From positions 1 to 24,445 of IMG/VR virus record IMGVR_UViG_3300021378_000158: a DNA stretch of 24,445 nucleotides; one strand, 5' to 3'. The notes beneath the pieces were generated by a model that saw only the letters and a list, made by a program, of their open reading frames with translations, was not told the DNA's origin and did no database searches. Shown here piece by piece: positions 14,194 to 21,572 of the stretch. This DNA is from a virus. Numbering within the stretch: the stretch's first letter is position 1; the number at the start of each line of letters is the position of its first letter. A program made the translations under genes and the position numbers.

Positions 14194-14237
14194 GGCAGGA
14201 CGCAGAACAGAGAAGGGGGGTCTGTTTGCGTCCTGCC
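14194..14237 (-). other. strong RNA hairpin in the ssb-polA gap
   Basis: Arms GGCAGGACGCA (14194-14204) with TGCGTCCTGCC (14227-14237), and AACAGA (14206-14211) with TCTGTT (14221-14226). Together they give 17 paired bases with one bulge and a nine-base loop, which is C-rich in the transcript (CCCCCC followed by TTC). No T tract follows on either strand, so it is not an ordinary intrinsic terminator. Confidence 0.7.
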
Positions 14238-14242
14238 GTCCG

Positions 14243-14270
14243 AGCAACCGCTGCGCTGTTAGCGGCTGCT
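14243..14270 (-). other. second hairpin at the ssb stop codon
   Basis: Arms AGCAACCGCT (14243-14252) and AGCGGCTGCT (14261-14270) pair over ten positions with one wobble around an eight-base loop. The stop codon of the SSB-like gene lies at 14259-14261. No T tract follows. It is the first of two consecutive hairpins met by transcription from the right. Confidence 0.55.
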
Positions 14271-14951
14271 GATCTCACGCGCGACTCGAGTCATCTCATC
14301 GCGGGGGGCAAACAAGATGACGGCGGGCGTGAGAGGTTCAAACCGTGAGATTGTTGTTTCAATCTCGTTGGCGTCTGCACTCCAGTCCTCAGAAAGATCC
14401 CGAGGCTTGACTGGAATGACTGTGTAGACGGTCTTTGTTCCGCGACCTTGGCGTGACATAGACCAGTAAATGCGGTCTAGGGGTCCAGTCTTTGAATCTT
14501 GATCAAATGCTGCGAGTTGTCGTGTCAGGGTGGGGCTGGTCAACAAGATGTCCACAACTGGTTCTTCGGCCGACAAGTTGACAATGCTAAACGCTGCCTT
14601 AGGTCGCGGAGTATCACCGATGCCGCATAGTGGGCACTCGTTCTCAAGACACACGAAAGACTTGCGACCTGCACGCTCGATCCAGTGCTGGCGGAAAACA
14701 GCGAAGGGTGTTGCATCAAGAAACTTCACCAACTGAGGTTCGTCATTAAACTTGAACTCAGTGGTGAACTTGCGATCTGTTGTCGCAGTCTTCAGAGCAG
14801 CAGCCCAGCCCGACTGAACCGCTGATGTGTGACTGGCCACAGTGTCTTCATGGTCTTCTTCAAGTACTTCTTCATCAACATCAAGGTCAATGTCAACGCC
14901 GTCTGCGATGAAATCAGATGGATCTGCGATCTTTCTTTGAGCAACGGGCAT
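14259..14951 (-). CDS. ssb: phage ssDNA-binding protein (OB-fold, zinc-containing type)
   Basis: A 230-residue protein of a type common in actinophages. The first 40 residues are acidic and disordered (EEVLEEDHED). The core begins SGWAAALK, then FKFNDEPQLVKFLDATPFAVFRQHW, then SFVCLENECPLCGIGD with C101, C106 and C109, which with H89 could bind zinc as in T4 gp32-like proteins. Beta strands of an OB fold follow. Its role would be to coat single strands during replication and RecA-dependent recombination. In bacteria and T4 the acidic tail is C-terminal; here it is N-terminal. ATG at 14951 has AGGAG seven to eight bases upstream. It is placed between the wHTH gene and polA. Confidence 0.85.
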   Translation of the reverse strand: MPVAQRKIADPSDFIADGVDIDLDVDEEVLEEDHEDTVASHTSAVQSGWAAALKTATTDRKFTTEFKFNDEPQLVKFLDATPFAVFRQHWIERAGRKSFVCLENECPLCGIGDTPRPKAAFSIVNLSAEEPVVDILLTSPTLTRQLAAFDQDSKTGPLDRIYWSMSRQGRGTKTVYTVIPVKPRDLSEDWSADANEIETTISRFEPLTPAVILFAPRDEMTRVAREISSR

Positions 14952-14961
14952 GTTTTTTCTC

Positions 14962-15438
14962 CTAGGCAGTGGTTGCAGTTGTAGTGGTGTTGTCTAGAAC
15001 GTTTTTCCACCGCTCGTAAAGAGCGATAGTGAGGTCGTGGTGTTCCTTCCACTCGACGCGAGCAGTACCCAGAAGATTTCTCTCCTGAAACTCGTCGATA
15101 GTGACCTCAATAATTTCCCGGGAGTACACACGCTTTCCCGGTATTTGTTTCCCCGAGGTATTGGTGTACCCCGGAAGTCTGTAAGGAGCCTTTGGGATGT
15201 ATGACTTGCGCTCCCAAAGACGGATAGTGACTGTGGTCTTCCCGAGAGCCAAGGCCATTGCTCCGGGGTAATAGAACTCGCGTTCTTCGCCGTTCAAAAG
15301 TTTCTTGACGGACTTAGTGCGCCACTCCTGATCGTCCTTAGTGACCGACTCAATTAGATCGCGACGCTTGTTCTTACTACCGGGGTAGTACGCGTCGACG
15401 GATGCCAGAAACTCGTCAACCTCAGTTGCATTGGTCAC
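14962..15438 (-). CDS. MerR-like winged-helix DNA-binding protein
   Basis: A 158-residue protein. Residues 57-115 have the MerR/excisionase-type pattern: YPGAMALALGKTTVTIRLWERKSYIPKAPYR, with a helix-turn-helix and the Trp-Glu-Arg signature, then a wing (LPGYTNTSGKQIPGKRVYS) and the REIIEVTIDEF helix. It lacks an effector domain. It could be a transcription regulator or a DNA-architectural protein for replication. Translation is coupled to the upstream gene through GTGA (start GTG at 15438). The upstream promoter region contains a 9-bp inverted repeat at 15913-15958, a natural candidate for autoregulation, though this is inference. The C-terminal tail is Thr/Ala-rich. Confidence 0.82.
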   Translation of the reverse strand: MTNATEVDEFLASVDAYYPGSKNKRRDLIESVTKDDQEWRTKSVKKLLNGEEREFYYPGAMALALGKTTVTIRLWERKSYIPKAPYRLPGYTNTSGKQIPGKRVYSREIIEVTIDEFQERNLLGTARVEWKEHHDLTIALYERWKNVLDNTTTTATTA

Positions 15439-15869
15439 TTAAGCACCAGTGCATAGGTCACCTTTGGTGGATAAATCTTGTCGACGTCGTCCTCGGTAAG
15501 TTCGTTGTCGTAAAGGGCAGCCATGACGCGGTCTTCGTTAACAACACGGATTAACTCAGTGCAGGTGTCCCAAAGTCCGTGTGCAGAAAGAACCTCATCG
15601 GCGTTGTCGTCATTTACTACGCGGGTGACACGACGCTGGCGTTGGAGAGAAGCAACCCCATCAATAGCCTCGTCGAACTCGAACCACATATGGCCCTGAT
15701 CGTCTTCATAACCACCGTCAGTAATTACGGTGAGGAGTTGATCCCTAAGTTCTTTCTGTCGCTTGCCCAGTTTGTCGGTCTCGATCTTTAAGTGCTTGTA
15801 CTCACGCACTAGAGCCTCCGTGGTGTTCACGGGCTCAATGCTTCTTCCTTCATCCGATACTTTTGCCAT
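15435..15869 (-). CDS. small coiled-coil-like phage protein, 144 aa
   Basis: A 144-residue acidic protein. Residues 22-52 (VREYKHLKIETDKLGKRQKELRDQLL) form a strong coiled-coil-like helix, followed by a beta segment GHMWFEFDEA and QRRVTRVVNDDNADEVLS. The rest is mixed alpha/beta ending in YALVLK. I do not recognise a domain, although similar small proteins are common beside SSB genes in actinophages. ATG at 15869 has GGGAG seven bases upstream; the longer frame to 15905 is not used because it would cover the proposed promoter. It appears to be the first gene of a polycistron that continues through the MerR-like, SSB-like and polymerase genes. Confidence 0.75.
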   Translation of the reverse strand: MAKVSDEGRSIEPVNTTEALVREYKHLKIETDKLGKRQKELRDQLLTVITDGGYEDDQGHMWFEFDEAIDGVASLQRQRRVTRVVNDDNADEVLSAHGLWDTCTELIRVVNEDRVMAALYDNELTEDDVDKIYPPKVTYALVLK

Positions 15870-15896
15870 CTTGTTCTCCCTTGTGATGTAGCGCTT

Positions 15897-15925
15897 ACAG
15901 TACATGCATGCGACAACATATGCAA
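15897..15925 (-). promoter_or_regulatory. putative promoter of the ssb-polA operon
   Basis: Minus strand: -35 TTGCAT (15920-15925), 17-bp spacer, -10 TACTGT (15897-15902). The transcript would have a leader of about 20 bases before ATG 15869. It is almost identical to the candidate at 9770-9798. The -35 overlaps one arm of the inverted repeat at 15913-15958. Confidence 0.55.
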
Positions 15926-15958
15926 GACCCGAAACCGCGTGTCATTTCAATATGTTGT
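15913..15958. repeat. 9-bp inverted repeat overlapping a promoter
   Basis: ACAACATAT (15913-15921) and ATATGTTGT (15950-15958) are perfect inverted copies with 28 bp between them. They lie in the gap between the SNF2 gene and the gene at 15435-15869. One arm covers the spacer and -35 of the proposed promoter, which suits operator half-sites. A hairpin in RNA is less likely given the long loop. Confidence 0.5.
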
Positions 15959-15983
15959 TAAAGATACAGCAGGGGTCTGACAA

Positions 15984-17558
15984 TCAGGGTTGGTTCTCCG
16001 AGAGGAATCCGATTAGTGATCCTGCTGTCATATCGACCCCGCCACGGGTGTTAATTCCTTTGCCATCAATAACGGCAGAGGCTACGGCTGACTTTTGATG
16101 AAGAACCTCAAACTGACGTTCTTCAATTGATTCTGACATCAACAAATCTTGTATGACAACAGACGGCCAGCGAGAAGATGCGCGTTTGATTCTGCCGTTG
16201 CGTTGCACCGACAATCCGCTCGACCACGGAAGATCAAAGTTCACCAGCATGTTTGCTTGCGGAAGATCCACACCGTAACCGCCTGCGTCAGTAGACACGA
16301 GTACGCGAGTGTCAGGATCAGTTTGAAATTTGACTTTGGCTTCTTCTTTTTTTACTGCATTCATCGCACCTGTATATACGACTCCACCAGTCTGTTCCTG
16401 TATGAGATCTGCCATAAGAACATACGAGCAAAAAATTACAACTTTATTTGTGTCATCCGAAGACAAGTGATCAGCAACTAATGATGCCAGAACATCAAGT
16501 TTGGGTGACTTTGACTTTGCCAACGTGGCGGCAATCTTCTTGTCCTCGAGCAGTTCGGCAAGGTACTTAGATCCTTCAGTTCCGTAAGGACTCCATAATG
16601 CTGCGCTTTTGGCAAGAAGTGCTGGGTGGTCACACAACATTCGGAGCGATGTCACTTTGCTCATGATGCTGCCGCGTAGCGCATCTTCGGGTCCACCAGT
16701 AGTAGCGCCGTGGCCGTAGTGCGAGTCTATGCTCCATCCTGATCCAAAAGAGGCTTGCGCATCGCTAAGTTCTTCTGCCAAGTCGTTGGCGATCTTTCGG
16801 TACACGATTGAAGAGTTCCGGTCAAAAGGAATAACAACAGGGTCTTTGTGGATTGTTTCAGGCAAGAAGGGGGCAACGTCTGGATCGGATTGGGACTTAC
16901 GAACCGAGGCTGTCATCACTCGCTCATGCAGTTTGGCTAGATTCCTGTACCTGTCAACCCCACCAAACTTATTGCGAACGATGAAGGTGGCGTCAAAGAG
17001 GTCAAACCGCTGGCCCAATACAGTCGGATCAACACTCTGCATAATTGAGTACAGTTCTTCAGGACGACCGTTCTCAATGGGAGTACCCGTGAGTGCAAAT
17101 CGGATGTCCACACCGCGAGATAGTTCCTTGACTTTCTTTGATCGCTTGGACCTAAACGACTTGACGGCGGTTGCCTCGTCCATGATGAGAGCGTCGATCT
17201 CTAGGTGCTTGACCAGATCCCAGTCGTTAACAACCTGCTCGTAGTTCACGATTACGTACGAGTAGTCGCTTGCGGTGACGTACTGACTCAGGCGCTGTCC
17301 TTTTGGTCCATCGATTACAAGAGCAGTTTCAGTAGAGAACTTCTCAATCTCCTTCTTCCACTGGTACTTCAAACTTGAAAGGCATACAACGAGAGCGGTT
17401 TTGGTTAGTTTGCCCGCACCGCGCAGTTCTTCAATTGCGCAGATTGTTAACACGGTTTTTCCTAAACCGAGGTCGTAGGCAACGAGCACCTTGTGCCGGT
17501 CAGTCATTTTGTCAACGGCGTCTTTTTGGTAGGGAAGTAGTGTGCCTGTAAAACTCAT
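15984..17558 (-). CDS. SNF2-family DNA helicase/translocase
   Basis: A 524-residue superfamily 2 protein. Motif I is DLGLGKT (29-35), motif II is MDEAT (126-130, DEAT in place of DEAH/DEGH), motif III is LTGTP (156-160). The C-terminal RecA-like domain has VIFCSYV, LVSTDAGGYGVDL and QRNGRIKR (motif VI). SNF2 proteins translocate along double-stranded DNA and remodel protein-DNA complexes or branched DNA; phage members sit in replication modules and are thought to help fork restart or remodelling. The ATG start at 17558 overlaps the upstream stop as ATGA. There is no accessory DNA-binding domain outside the core. Confidence 0.92.
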   Translation of the reverse strand: MSFTGTLLPYQKDAVDKMTDRHKVLVAYDLGLGKTVLTICAIEELRGAGKLTKTALVVCLSSLKYQWKKEIEKFSTETALVIDGPKGQRLSQYVTASDYSYVIVNYEQVVNDWDLVKHLEIDALIMDEATAVKSFRSKRSKKVKELSRGVDIRFALTGTPIENGRPEELYSIMQSVDPTVLGQRFDLFDATFIVRNKFGGVDRYRNLAKLHERVMTASVRKSQSDPDVAPFLPETIHKDPVVIPFDRNSSIVYRKIANDLAEELSDAQASFGSGWSIDSHYGHGATTGGPEDALRGSIMSKVTSLRMLCDHPALLAKSAALWSPYGTEGSKYLAELLEDKKIAATLAKSKSPKLDVLASLVADHLSSDDTNKVVIFCSYVLMADLIQEQTGGVVYTGAMNAVKKEEAKVKFQTDPDTRVLVSTDAGGYGVDLPQANMLVNFDLPWSSGLSVQRNGRIKRASSRWPSVVIQDLLMSESIEERQFEVLHQKSAVASAVIDGKGINTRGGVDMTAGSLIGFLSENQP

Positions 17559-17776
17559 TGAAATTCCTCGTCAATTTCTGTGGCACCTCGAAGAAGTGAT
17601 CCGCAAGATGCGCAGACCATTTCCGTGAAGTAGCCTGCGATGGTTTTGTCCTCGTCGAACCAGATAAGTGCGTGGAAAACTTGGTTGCCGCATACGCAGA
17701 CGGTGGTGGGACCCATGAATAAAAGGTCAGTACCGTCGGGCTCTATGTAGAAGAGTTGGTACACGGGTTGGCTCAT
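17555..17776 (-). CDS. small putative zinc-binding protein, 73 aa
   Basis: A 73-residue protein with C27-x-C29 and C55-x2-C58, which could make a zinc knuckle, within a mostly beta-strand sequence (YQLFYIEPDG, LIWFDEDKTIAGYF) and an acidic tail. I do not recognise it. It overlaps the primase gene upstream (ATGA) and the SNF2 gene downstream (ATGA), so it is translated as a linker between two replication enzymes. Small zinc proteins in such positions may serve as adaptors; this one has no other sign of function. Confidence 0.75.
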   Translation of the reverse strand: MSQPVYQLFYIEPDGTDLLFMGPTTVCVCGNQVFHALIWFDEDKTIAGYFTEMVCASCGSLLRGATEIDEEFQ

Positions 17777-18711
17777 GCAACTCCACCAAGGGCTGCTTTT
17801 CCGAAGGCGCGGGATTTTGCTGTCGCGAGACCGTTGTGTAGTTGATCCAAAGTCATGTCTCCGGGGTCTTTCGCATCGACGTCGCTGTAGTTAAAGAAGC
17901 GGACACTTCGTAGAACTCCTTGGGTGTCCTTGAGGAGTTCGATGCTGGACTTTCTACCGGCGTCATCTTTGAATGGGTTGTCGAGGGCGAAAACCACATC
18001 GTCGGCTGCGCTCATGAGGAGTAGTTGTAGTTTGGACACGATGGCTCCGTAGGTGGCGACCGCGCCTGTGATGCCGTCAGATTGGAGGCGCACTGCATCA
18101 AGTGGGGACTCCACGACAACCATTCGCCCTCCGGTAAACGCTTGGTATCCAAAGAGTGTTCCACTCTTTTTTACCCCGAGGGGGTAGTTGCGGAATACGC
18201 GCTCTACTTCGGATTTTTCTTGCCAGCCAAGGAGTGCGTTGTCGACGGGGTTCCTGATGGGCAGTATCCACGACTCGGATACAAAGTTCCATCTGACTCC
18301 GTAGAGGTCGCACGCTTCGGGGGAGAGGTGGCGTCGTCGTAGCGCCCACTTTGGTGGTGCGGAGAACCTGTAGATCTGGGACTCGGAGATGTGCTGGCGG
18401 TGGCTCACGATGGGTTGTGGGCCGGGGATGCGGGAGATGCTGTCCACCAAGTCGGGCTTGACGGTGAGTGTCTTGGCTTGGTCGAAGGTGACGCCCTTGA
18501 GGTCTGAGATCAACGTGATTATTGATCCTTTGTAACCGCAAGAGAAGCACAGGAACAGACCTGTGTTTATGTTGATCGACCATGACGGGTGGGAGTCGTA
18601 CTTTCCGGTCCGCTGGTAGTGCATAGGACATTCCGCAACAAACTCGTCACCCCGGGCGTAGCCGGAGATGCCTAGCCCAGACAGTGTGGACGAGACGTCG
18701 ATGGAGGTCAC
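17773..18711 (-). CDS. dnaG: DnaG-type DNA primase
   Basis: A 312-residue primase with two parts. The N-terminal CHC2-type zinc domain has C28-P-M-H31 and C55-x2-C58. The Toprim domain has VVVESPLDAVRL near 198, with the metal-binding Glu, and FALDNPFKDDAGRK near 245 supplying the Asp cluster. This makes RNA primers for the polymerase. It is shorter than bacterial DnaG and shows no C-terminal helicase-interaction domain. In the second Toprim motif a three-residue insertion (Pro-Phe-Lys) separates the Asp residues compared with the usual DNDxAG. GTG at 18711 overlaps the upstream stop as GTGA and has no clear ribosome binding site, so it relies on coupling. Confidence 0.92.
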   Translation of the reverse strand: MTSIDVSSTLSGLGISGYARGDEFVAECPMHYQRTGKYDSHPSWSININTGLFLCFSCGYKGSIITLISDLKGVTFDQAKTLTVKPDLVDSISRIPGPQPIVSHRQHISESQIYRFSAPPKWALRRRHLSPEACDLYGVRWNFVSESWILPIRNPVDNALLGWQEKSEVERVFRNYPLGVKKSGTLFGYQAFTGGRMVVVESPLDAVRLQSDGITGAVATYGAIVSKLQLLLMSAADDVVFALDNPFKDDAGRKSSIELLKDTQGVLRSVRFFNYSDVDAKDPGDMTLDQLHNGLATAKSRAFGKAALGGVA

Positions 18712-18956
18712 CTGTCGTTACCCCGAAGCCGGTACAGGTCAGTCTCTGTCGTGAGAAGAAGAATTGCTGGTTGGAGTGCCTCATCAAAGTCGTCGTCACG
18801 GGACTGCAAGTGTGAGGTCACCGCATCGACCACGACGTCGGCGATCTGGAGGTAGTAGCGCTTATCGTCCATAATGGCGTGGTTCCACGGAATGGCCTGT
18901 TCATCGGATGTGTATATAAGTTCAGCGATTTCTTCGATTAGTGCGCTCACGGGCAT
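18708..18956 (-). CDS. hypothetical phage protein, 82 aa
   Basis: An 82-residue acidic, helical protein of unknown function. Helices cover about 3-15, 34-50 (YLQIADVVVDAVTSHLQ) and 58-70. The ATG at 18956 follows immediately after GAAGGG; GTG at 18950, six bases after that GGG, may be the better start and would remove two residues. It is headed by a promoter candidate at 18967-18995 that overlaps the end of dnaB, so it and the primase may have their own transcript. No cysteines or motifs. Confidence 0.7.
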   Translation of the reverse strand: MPVSALIEEIAELIYTSDEQAIPWNHAIMDDKRYYLQIADVVVDAVTSHLQSRDDDFDEALQPAILLLTTETDLYRLRGNDR

Positions 18957-18966
18957 CCCTTCGGTA

Positions 18967-18995
18967 AATGTATTTCAAACTAGTAGCGCATGCTA
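18967..18995 (-). promoter_or_regulatory. putative promoter before the primase operon
   Basis: Minus strand: -35 TAGCAT (18990-18995), 17-bp spacer, -10 TACATT (18967-18972). The -35 includes the stop codon of dnaB. Spacer and hexamers resemble the candidates at 9770 and 15897. The gap is only 36 bp. Confidence 0.45.
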
Positions 18996-20276
18996 CACCT
19001 GTGGGACGCTTGGACCAAAGCGGCTCGCCGTAACGCACCCCGGGCATTTGCTCGAAGCGTCCTCGTCATGGAAGCACCCTGTATCCCAGCGCCATACCAA
19101 CACGGTGGAGTCAGGTCCGCAGTTACGGGAGGCGACAATGCGTAGTTCGCGGATCTCGTCATCTTCAGGCACTTCCTGCAGTCCAAGGATCACATCAGAG
19201 TCTTGGAAAAAACTGGATGAGTAACCGATCGAATCGGCAGAGACTTTCCCGCCCTTCATCTTCCACAGAAGAGTTTGCGTGGATATGACGACCGGAATGT
19301 TGATCCGTTGTGCGAGCCGCTTGAGCGAGCGAGTGATGTTGGTCAGTGCCTGCGGAGTATTGGATTCACCGCTCTGTTCATCCTGCATCAAGTACACCCC
19401 GTCGATGAACGCCACGTCCGGCTTGGTCTGATCAATCTTTGCCGCCAGAGCGCTCACAGTGATCCCATGCATCGCATCGCTGAGTGTGAACTGGTTCTCC
19501 ATCGAATCCATATCGGTGAGCATCGACCGGTACCGATCGAACTCGGGGGAAAGAAGTGAGCCCCTGCGCATCCTGTCGTGGGAGACCTTAGACCGCATTG
19601 AGTCATGGCGGACCTGCTGCTCGGTGTTGGACATCTCAAAAGACTGAAACAAAACATTGTGACCTGCTGCATGGATATTGATGGCGGTTTGCAGCAGAAT
19701 CTGCGACTTTCCTGTCTTAGGGGGAGCGATGACGGTGACCAGTTGGCCACCCTGCAGACCCGCTGTCGCCTCATCGATCTTCTCATAACCTGTAGGTAAT
19801 CCAAGAAGACTTCCCGAAGAAGACGCAAGGTCCTCGTATGTCAGCAGCCGAGTAAGGGGATCAAGTTCCAGATGCATATCGGTGACACCGGGAACACCCT
19901 CGCGATGTATATCGGTAACACCCTGCTCAATAAGAGAAAGCGCGGCCTCGTGATCGTTTGTGCTCGAAAGGACCTCGGCTGCACCTTGGATCGTGTCCTC
20001 AACCTTGACGTATCTTCTATACGCAATGAACTGATCGAGTAAGTAATCAAGTGAGTCTTCTACCTTAAGAATCGCAAAGTTAGGAAACTCCGCCCGCACG
20101 GTAGTAGCGGTGGCTACCTCCCCGTACTTACCCCAATGATCGACAAGCCAGCGAAAGACTTCCCGAACCTCAGGATTCACAAACCAATCAGGCTGTACAC
20201 CAATAGACAACAAAGGAGTGACGTGGCGCTCCCGAATCACTCGAGAGATTAAGCGAACCTCGTTATCGGCCGCCAT
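18993..20276 (-). CDS. dnaB: DnaB-like replicative helicase
   Basis: A 427-residue hexameric helicase. Residues 1-110 match the N-terminal helical domain, then the RecA-like core starts LPTGYEKIDEATAGLQGGQLVTV with Walker A APPKTGKS (184-191), the FQSFEMSN motif (210-217), Walker B VAFIDGVYLM (D292), and STQTLLWK. The arginine-finger segment lies near RIVASRN. The C-terminal 30 residues contain three cysteines (C401, C411, C414), which is unusual and may hold a zinc ion. It unwinds the fork with the primase and polymerase. The ATG at 20276 overlaps the upstream stop as TGATG. The loader-like gene lies two genes upstream. Confidence 0.93.
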   Translation of the reverse strand: MAADNEVRLISRVIRERHVTPLLSIGVQPDWFVNPEVREVFRWLVDHWGKYGEVATATTVRAEFPNFAILKVEDSLDYLLDQFIAYRRYVKVEDTIQGAAEVLSSTNDHEAALSLIEQGVTDIHREGVPGVTDMHLELDPLTRLLTYEDLASSSGSLLGLPTGYEKIDEATAGLQGGQLVTVIAPPKTGKSQILLQTAINIHAAGHNVLFQSFEMSNTEQQVRHDSMRSKVSHDRMRRGSLLSPEFDRYRSMLTDMDSMENQFTLSDAMHGITVSALAAKIDQTKPDVAFIDGVYLMQDEQSGESNTPQALTNITRSLKRLAQRINIPVVISTQTLLWKMKGGKVSADSIGYSSSFFQDSDVILGLQEVPEDDEIRELRIVASRNCGPDSTVLVWRWDTGCFHDEDASSKCPGCVTASRFGPSVPQV

Positions 20277-20695
20277 CAGAGTGACCGATCCAAATGACCC
20301 AAACCAATACCACGACCGCCATACCGCGACTGGTTCTCCGGCGTATCAACCACACCGATCACCTCAGGACGATACGGAAGATCACTCAGCAGAGACACAA
20401 TGTCGGGGTAAGTCGTCGATACATTCACCGGATTCGTCCCCATCGCATCAAGTTGACCCAGCCGTTTATCGGCCTCGTCCTGATCCACCCCAAAATTAAC
20501 CAACTCAATCCTGATCGCGGAACGCTCAGTGTATCGCCAAACGCGGTTCAGTGCTACGCGGTCAAACCTGCGAACGTTATGTGATCCCACAGCCACCCCT
20601 AATATCTTCCGAGGCTCATCAACAGCCACGGTAATCGATTCATACGTCACAAGAATCCTTGGCGGAATCTCGTTTGAAATGTCACCCCTAATCAA
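20276..20695 (-). CDS. hypothetical phage protein, 139 aa
   Basis: A protein of up to 139 residues of a family seen in actinophage replication blocks but without a function that I can cite. It has alternating strands and helices: [22 protein letters not shown], an Arg-rich helix with [14 protein letters not shown], then a helix, and at the C-terminus [24 protein letters not shown]. Such an alternation suits a HAD-like or other Rossmann-type fold, but catalytic Asp motifs are not obvious. The frame begins with TTG at 20695, just after the upstream stop; GTG at 20650 with AAGGA five bases upstream is an equally good start and would give 124 residues. Confidence 0.7.
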   Translation of the reverse strand: MIRGDISNEIPPRILVTYESITVAVDEPRKILGVAVGSHNVRRFDRVALNRVWRYTERSAIRIELVNFGVDQDEADKRLGQLDAMGTNPVNVSTTYPDIVSLLSDLPYRPEVIGVVDTPENQSRYGGRGIGLGHLDRSL

Positions 20696-20986
20696 CTAAA
20701 GAACCTCAATCCTCCCGTACTTCACAACGAAGTCCCTAAATTTCTTACCCGTAGTCATCACACTCGTCAAATCATCCGCCTGAGAGTTCTCATGAACCAT
20801 CAACGGGTAGTGACCGTTATTACTCTCCAACCGGGCCACCACAAACTTTGTATGCCTGCAGACAGACCGCCCCTTAAACGTAGGGCAGTTACACCGAGCC
20901 GTCGCATCATCAAGGTTCATCTCTACCTCAAAAATGGCAGGCTGCCTCGGGGAAAGAAACAGTTGCACAGTTCGCCAATCATTCAC
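20696..20986 (-). CDS. SWIM-type zinc-finger protein, 96 aa
   Basis: A 96-residue protein containing C32-x-C34-x8-C43-x-H45 (RCNCPTFKGRSVCRHTKF), which fits the SWIM pattern CxCx(n)CxH known for binding DNA or proteins. A beta-rich N-terminus (VQLFLSP, AIFEVEM) and a helix after the finger complete it. The nominal ATG at 21001 has no site upstream; GTG at 20986 has AGGAGG six bases ahead and lies just after the loader's stop, so it is the better start. It may tether DNA to the helicase-loading machinery, judging only by position between loader and helicase genes. Confidence 0.82.
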   Translation of the reverse strand: MNDWRTVQLFLSPRQPAIFEVEMNLDDATARCNCPTFKGRSVCRHTKFVVARLESNNGHYPLMVHENSQADDLTSVMTTGKKFRDFVVKYGRIEVL

Positions 20987-20987
20987 G

Positions 20988-21572
20988 TCAGTCCTCCTCA
21001 TGGGTTACCTCCATGATGACGGCTATAAAAAAAATGTCACTTGATAAGTTACCCAAAAAAGAATCTTTAGGACGCGACTTAGACGTGACAATGGTGGGAA
21101 GCCCCTGATCAAACCTGCGACCAATCAACGCATCAAGAGTTGAGTCCACCCAACCCGATTCCGTCCGGTGCTCGTCGCCGTATCCCGACAGGATCAACAA
21201 GTCGTCGTCCATCCGGGATCGGAATTCCCGTTCGCCCTCTGGCCGCTCAGACGCCAAGAAGTCGCTGCTGCGAAGGTAAAGCAACGATCCTATAGATTCC
21301 CGGATCAACAAGTCCTGAGCCACAGCCGTTGCCACGGCAACACCGTTACGGCCAACGAGCCACAGCCCTTTCCCACAGAATTCAAAGTTTCCCTGCGCCC
21401 GAACCACGTCCCCAGTTGTCACACGCTCTGACCACTTCTCCACCAAGCCGTGGGGGCGGGCACCTTCGAGTAGAGGTGCCACATGCGGGGAATCTGGCAG
21501 TAATCCGAGGTAGCGGGGGCCTATCTTGGATAGCCGTAAGCGCGAGGTTGTTAGGCCCCTGTACTCCCTCAC
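20988..21572 (-). CDS. degenerate DnaC/IstB-like helicase loader
   Basis: A 194-residue protein with the layout of an AAA+ helicase loader. GKGLWLVGRNGVAVATAVAQ (68-86) occupies the Walker A place, DDLLILSGYGDEHRTESGW (123-141) the Walker B place, and IGRRFDQGLPTIVTSKSRP (150-168) the sensor-1 and Arg region. The N-terminal 60 residues include RYLGLLPDSP, typical of actinophage loaders. However the P-loop Lys/Thr and the Walker B Asp pair are absent (V80, A81, S129, G130). It would bind DnaB next to the initiator. GTG at 21572 overlaps the initiator stop as GTGA, with GGAGG a few bases upstream; a TTG at 21608 is less likely. Confidence 0.8.
   Translation of the reverse strand: MREYRGLTTSRLRLSKIGPRYLGLLPDSPHVAPLLEGARPHGLVEKWSERVTTGDVVRAQGNFEFCGKGLWLVGRNGVAVATAVAQDLLIRESIGSLLYLRSSDFLASERPEGEREFRSRMDDDLLILSGYGDEHRTESGWVDSTLDALIGRRFDQGLPTIVTSKSRPKDSFLGNLSSDIFFIAVIMEVTHEED

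Noticed and set aside
14194-14237. Intrinsic terminator between ssb and polA
   Set aside because: The stem is strong, but neither strand has a T run after it, so it is listed as a hairpin of unknown role instead.
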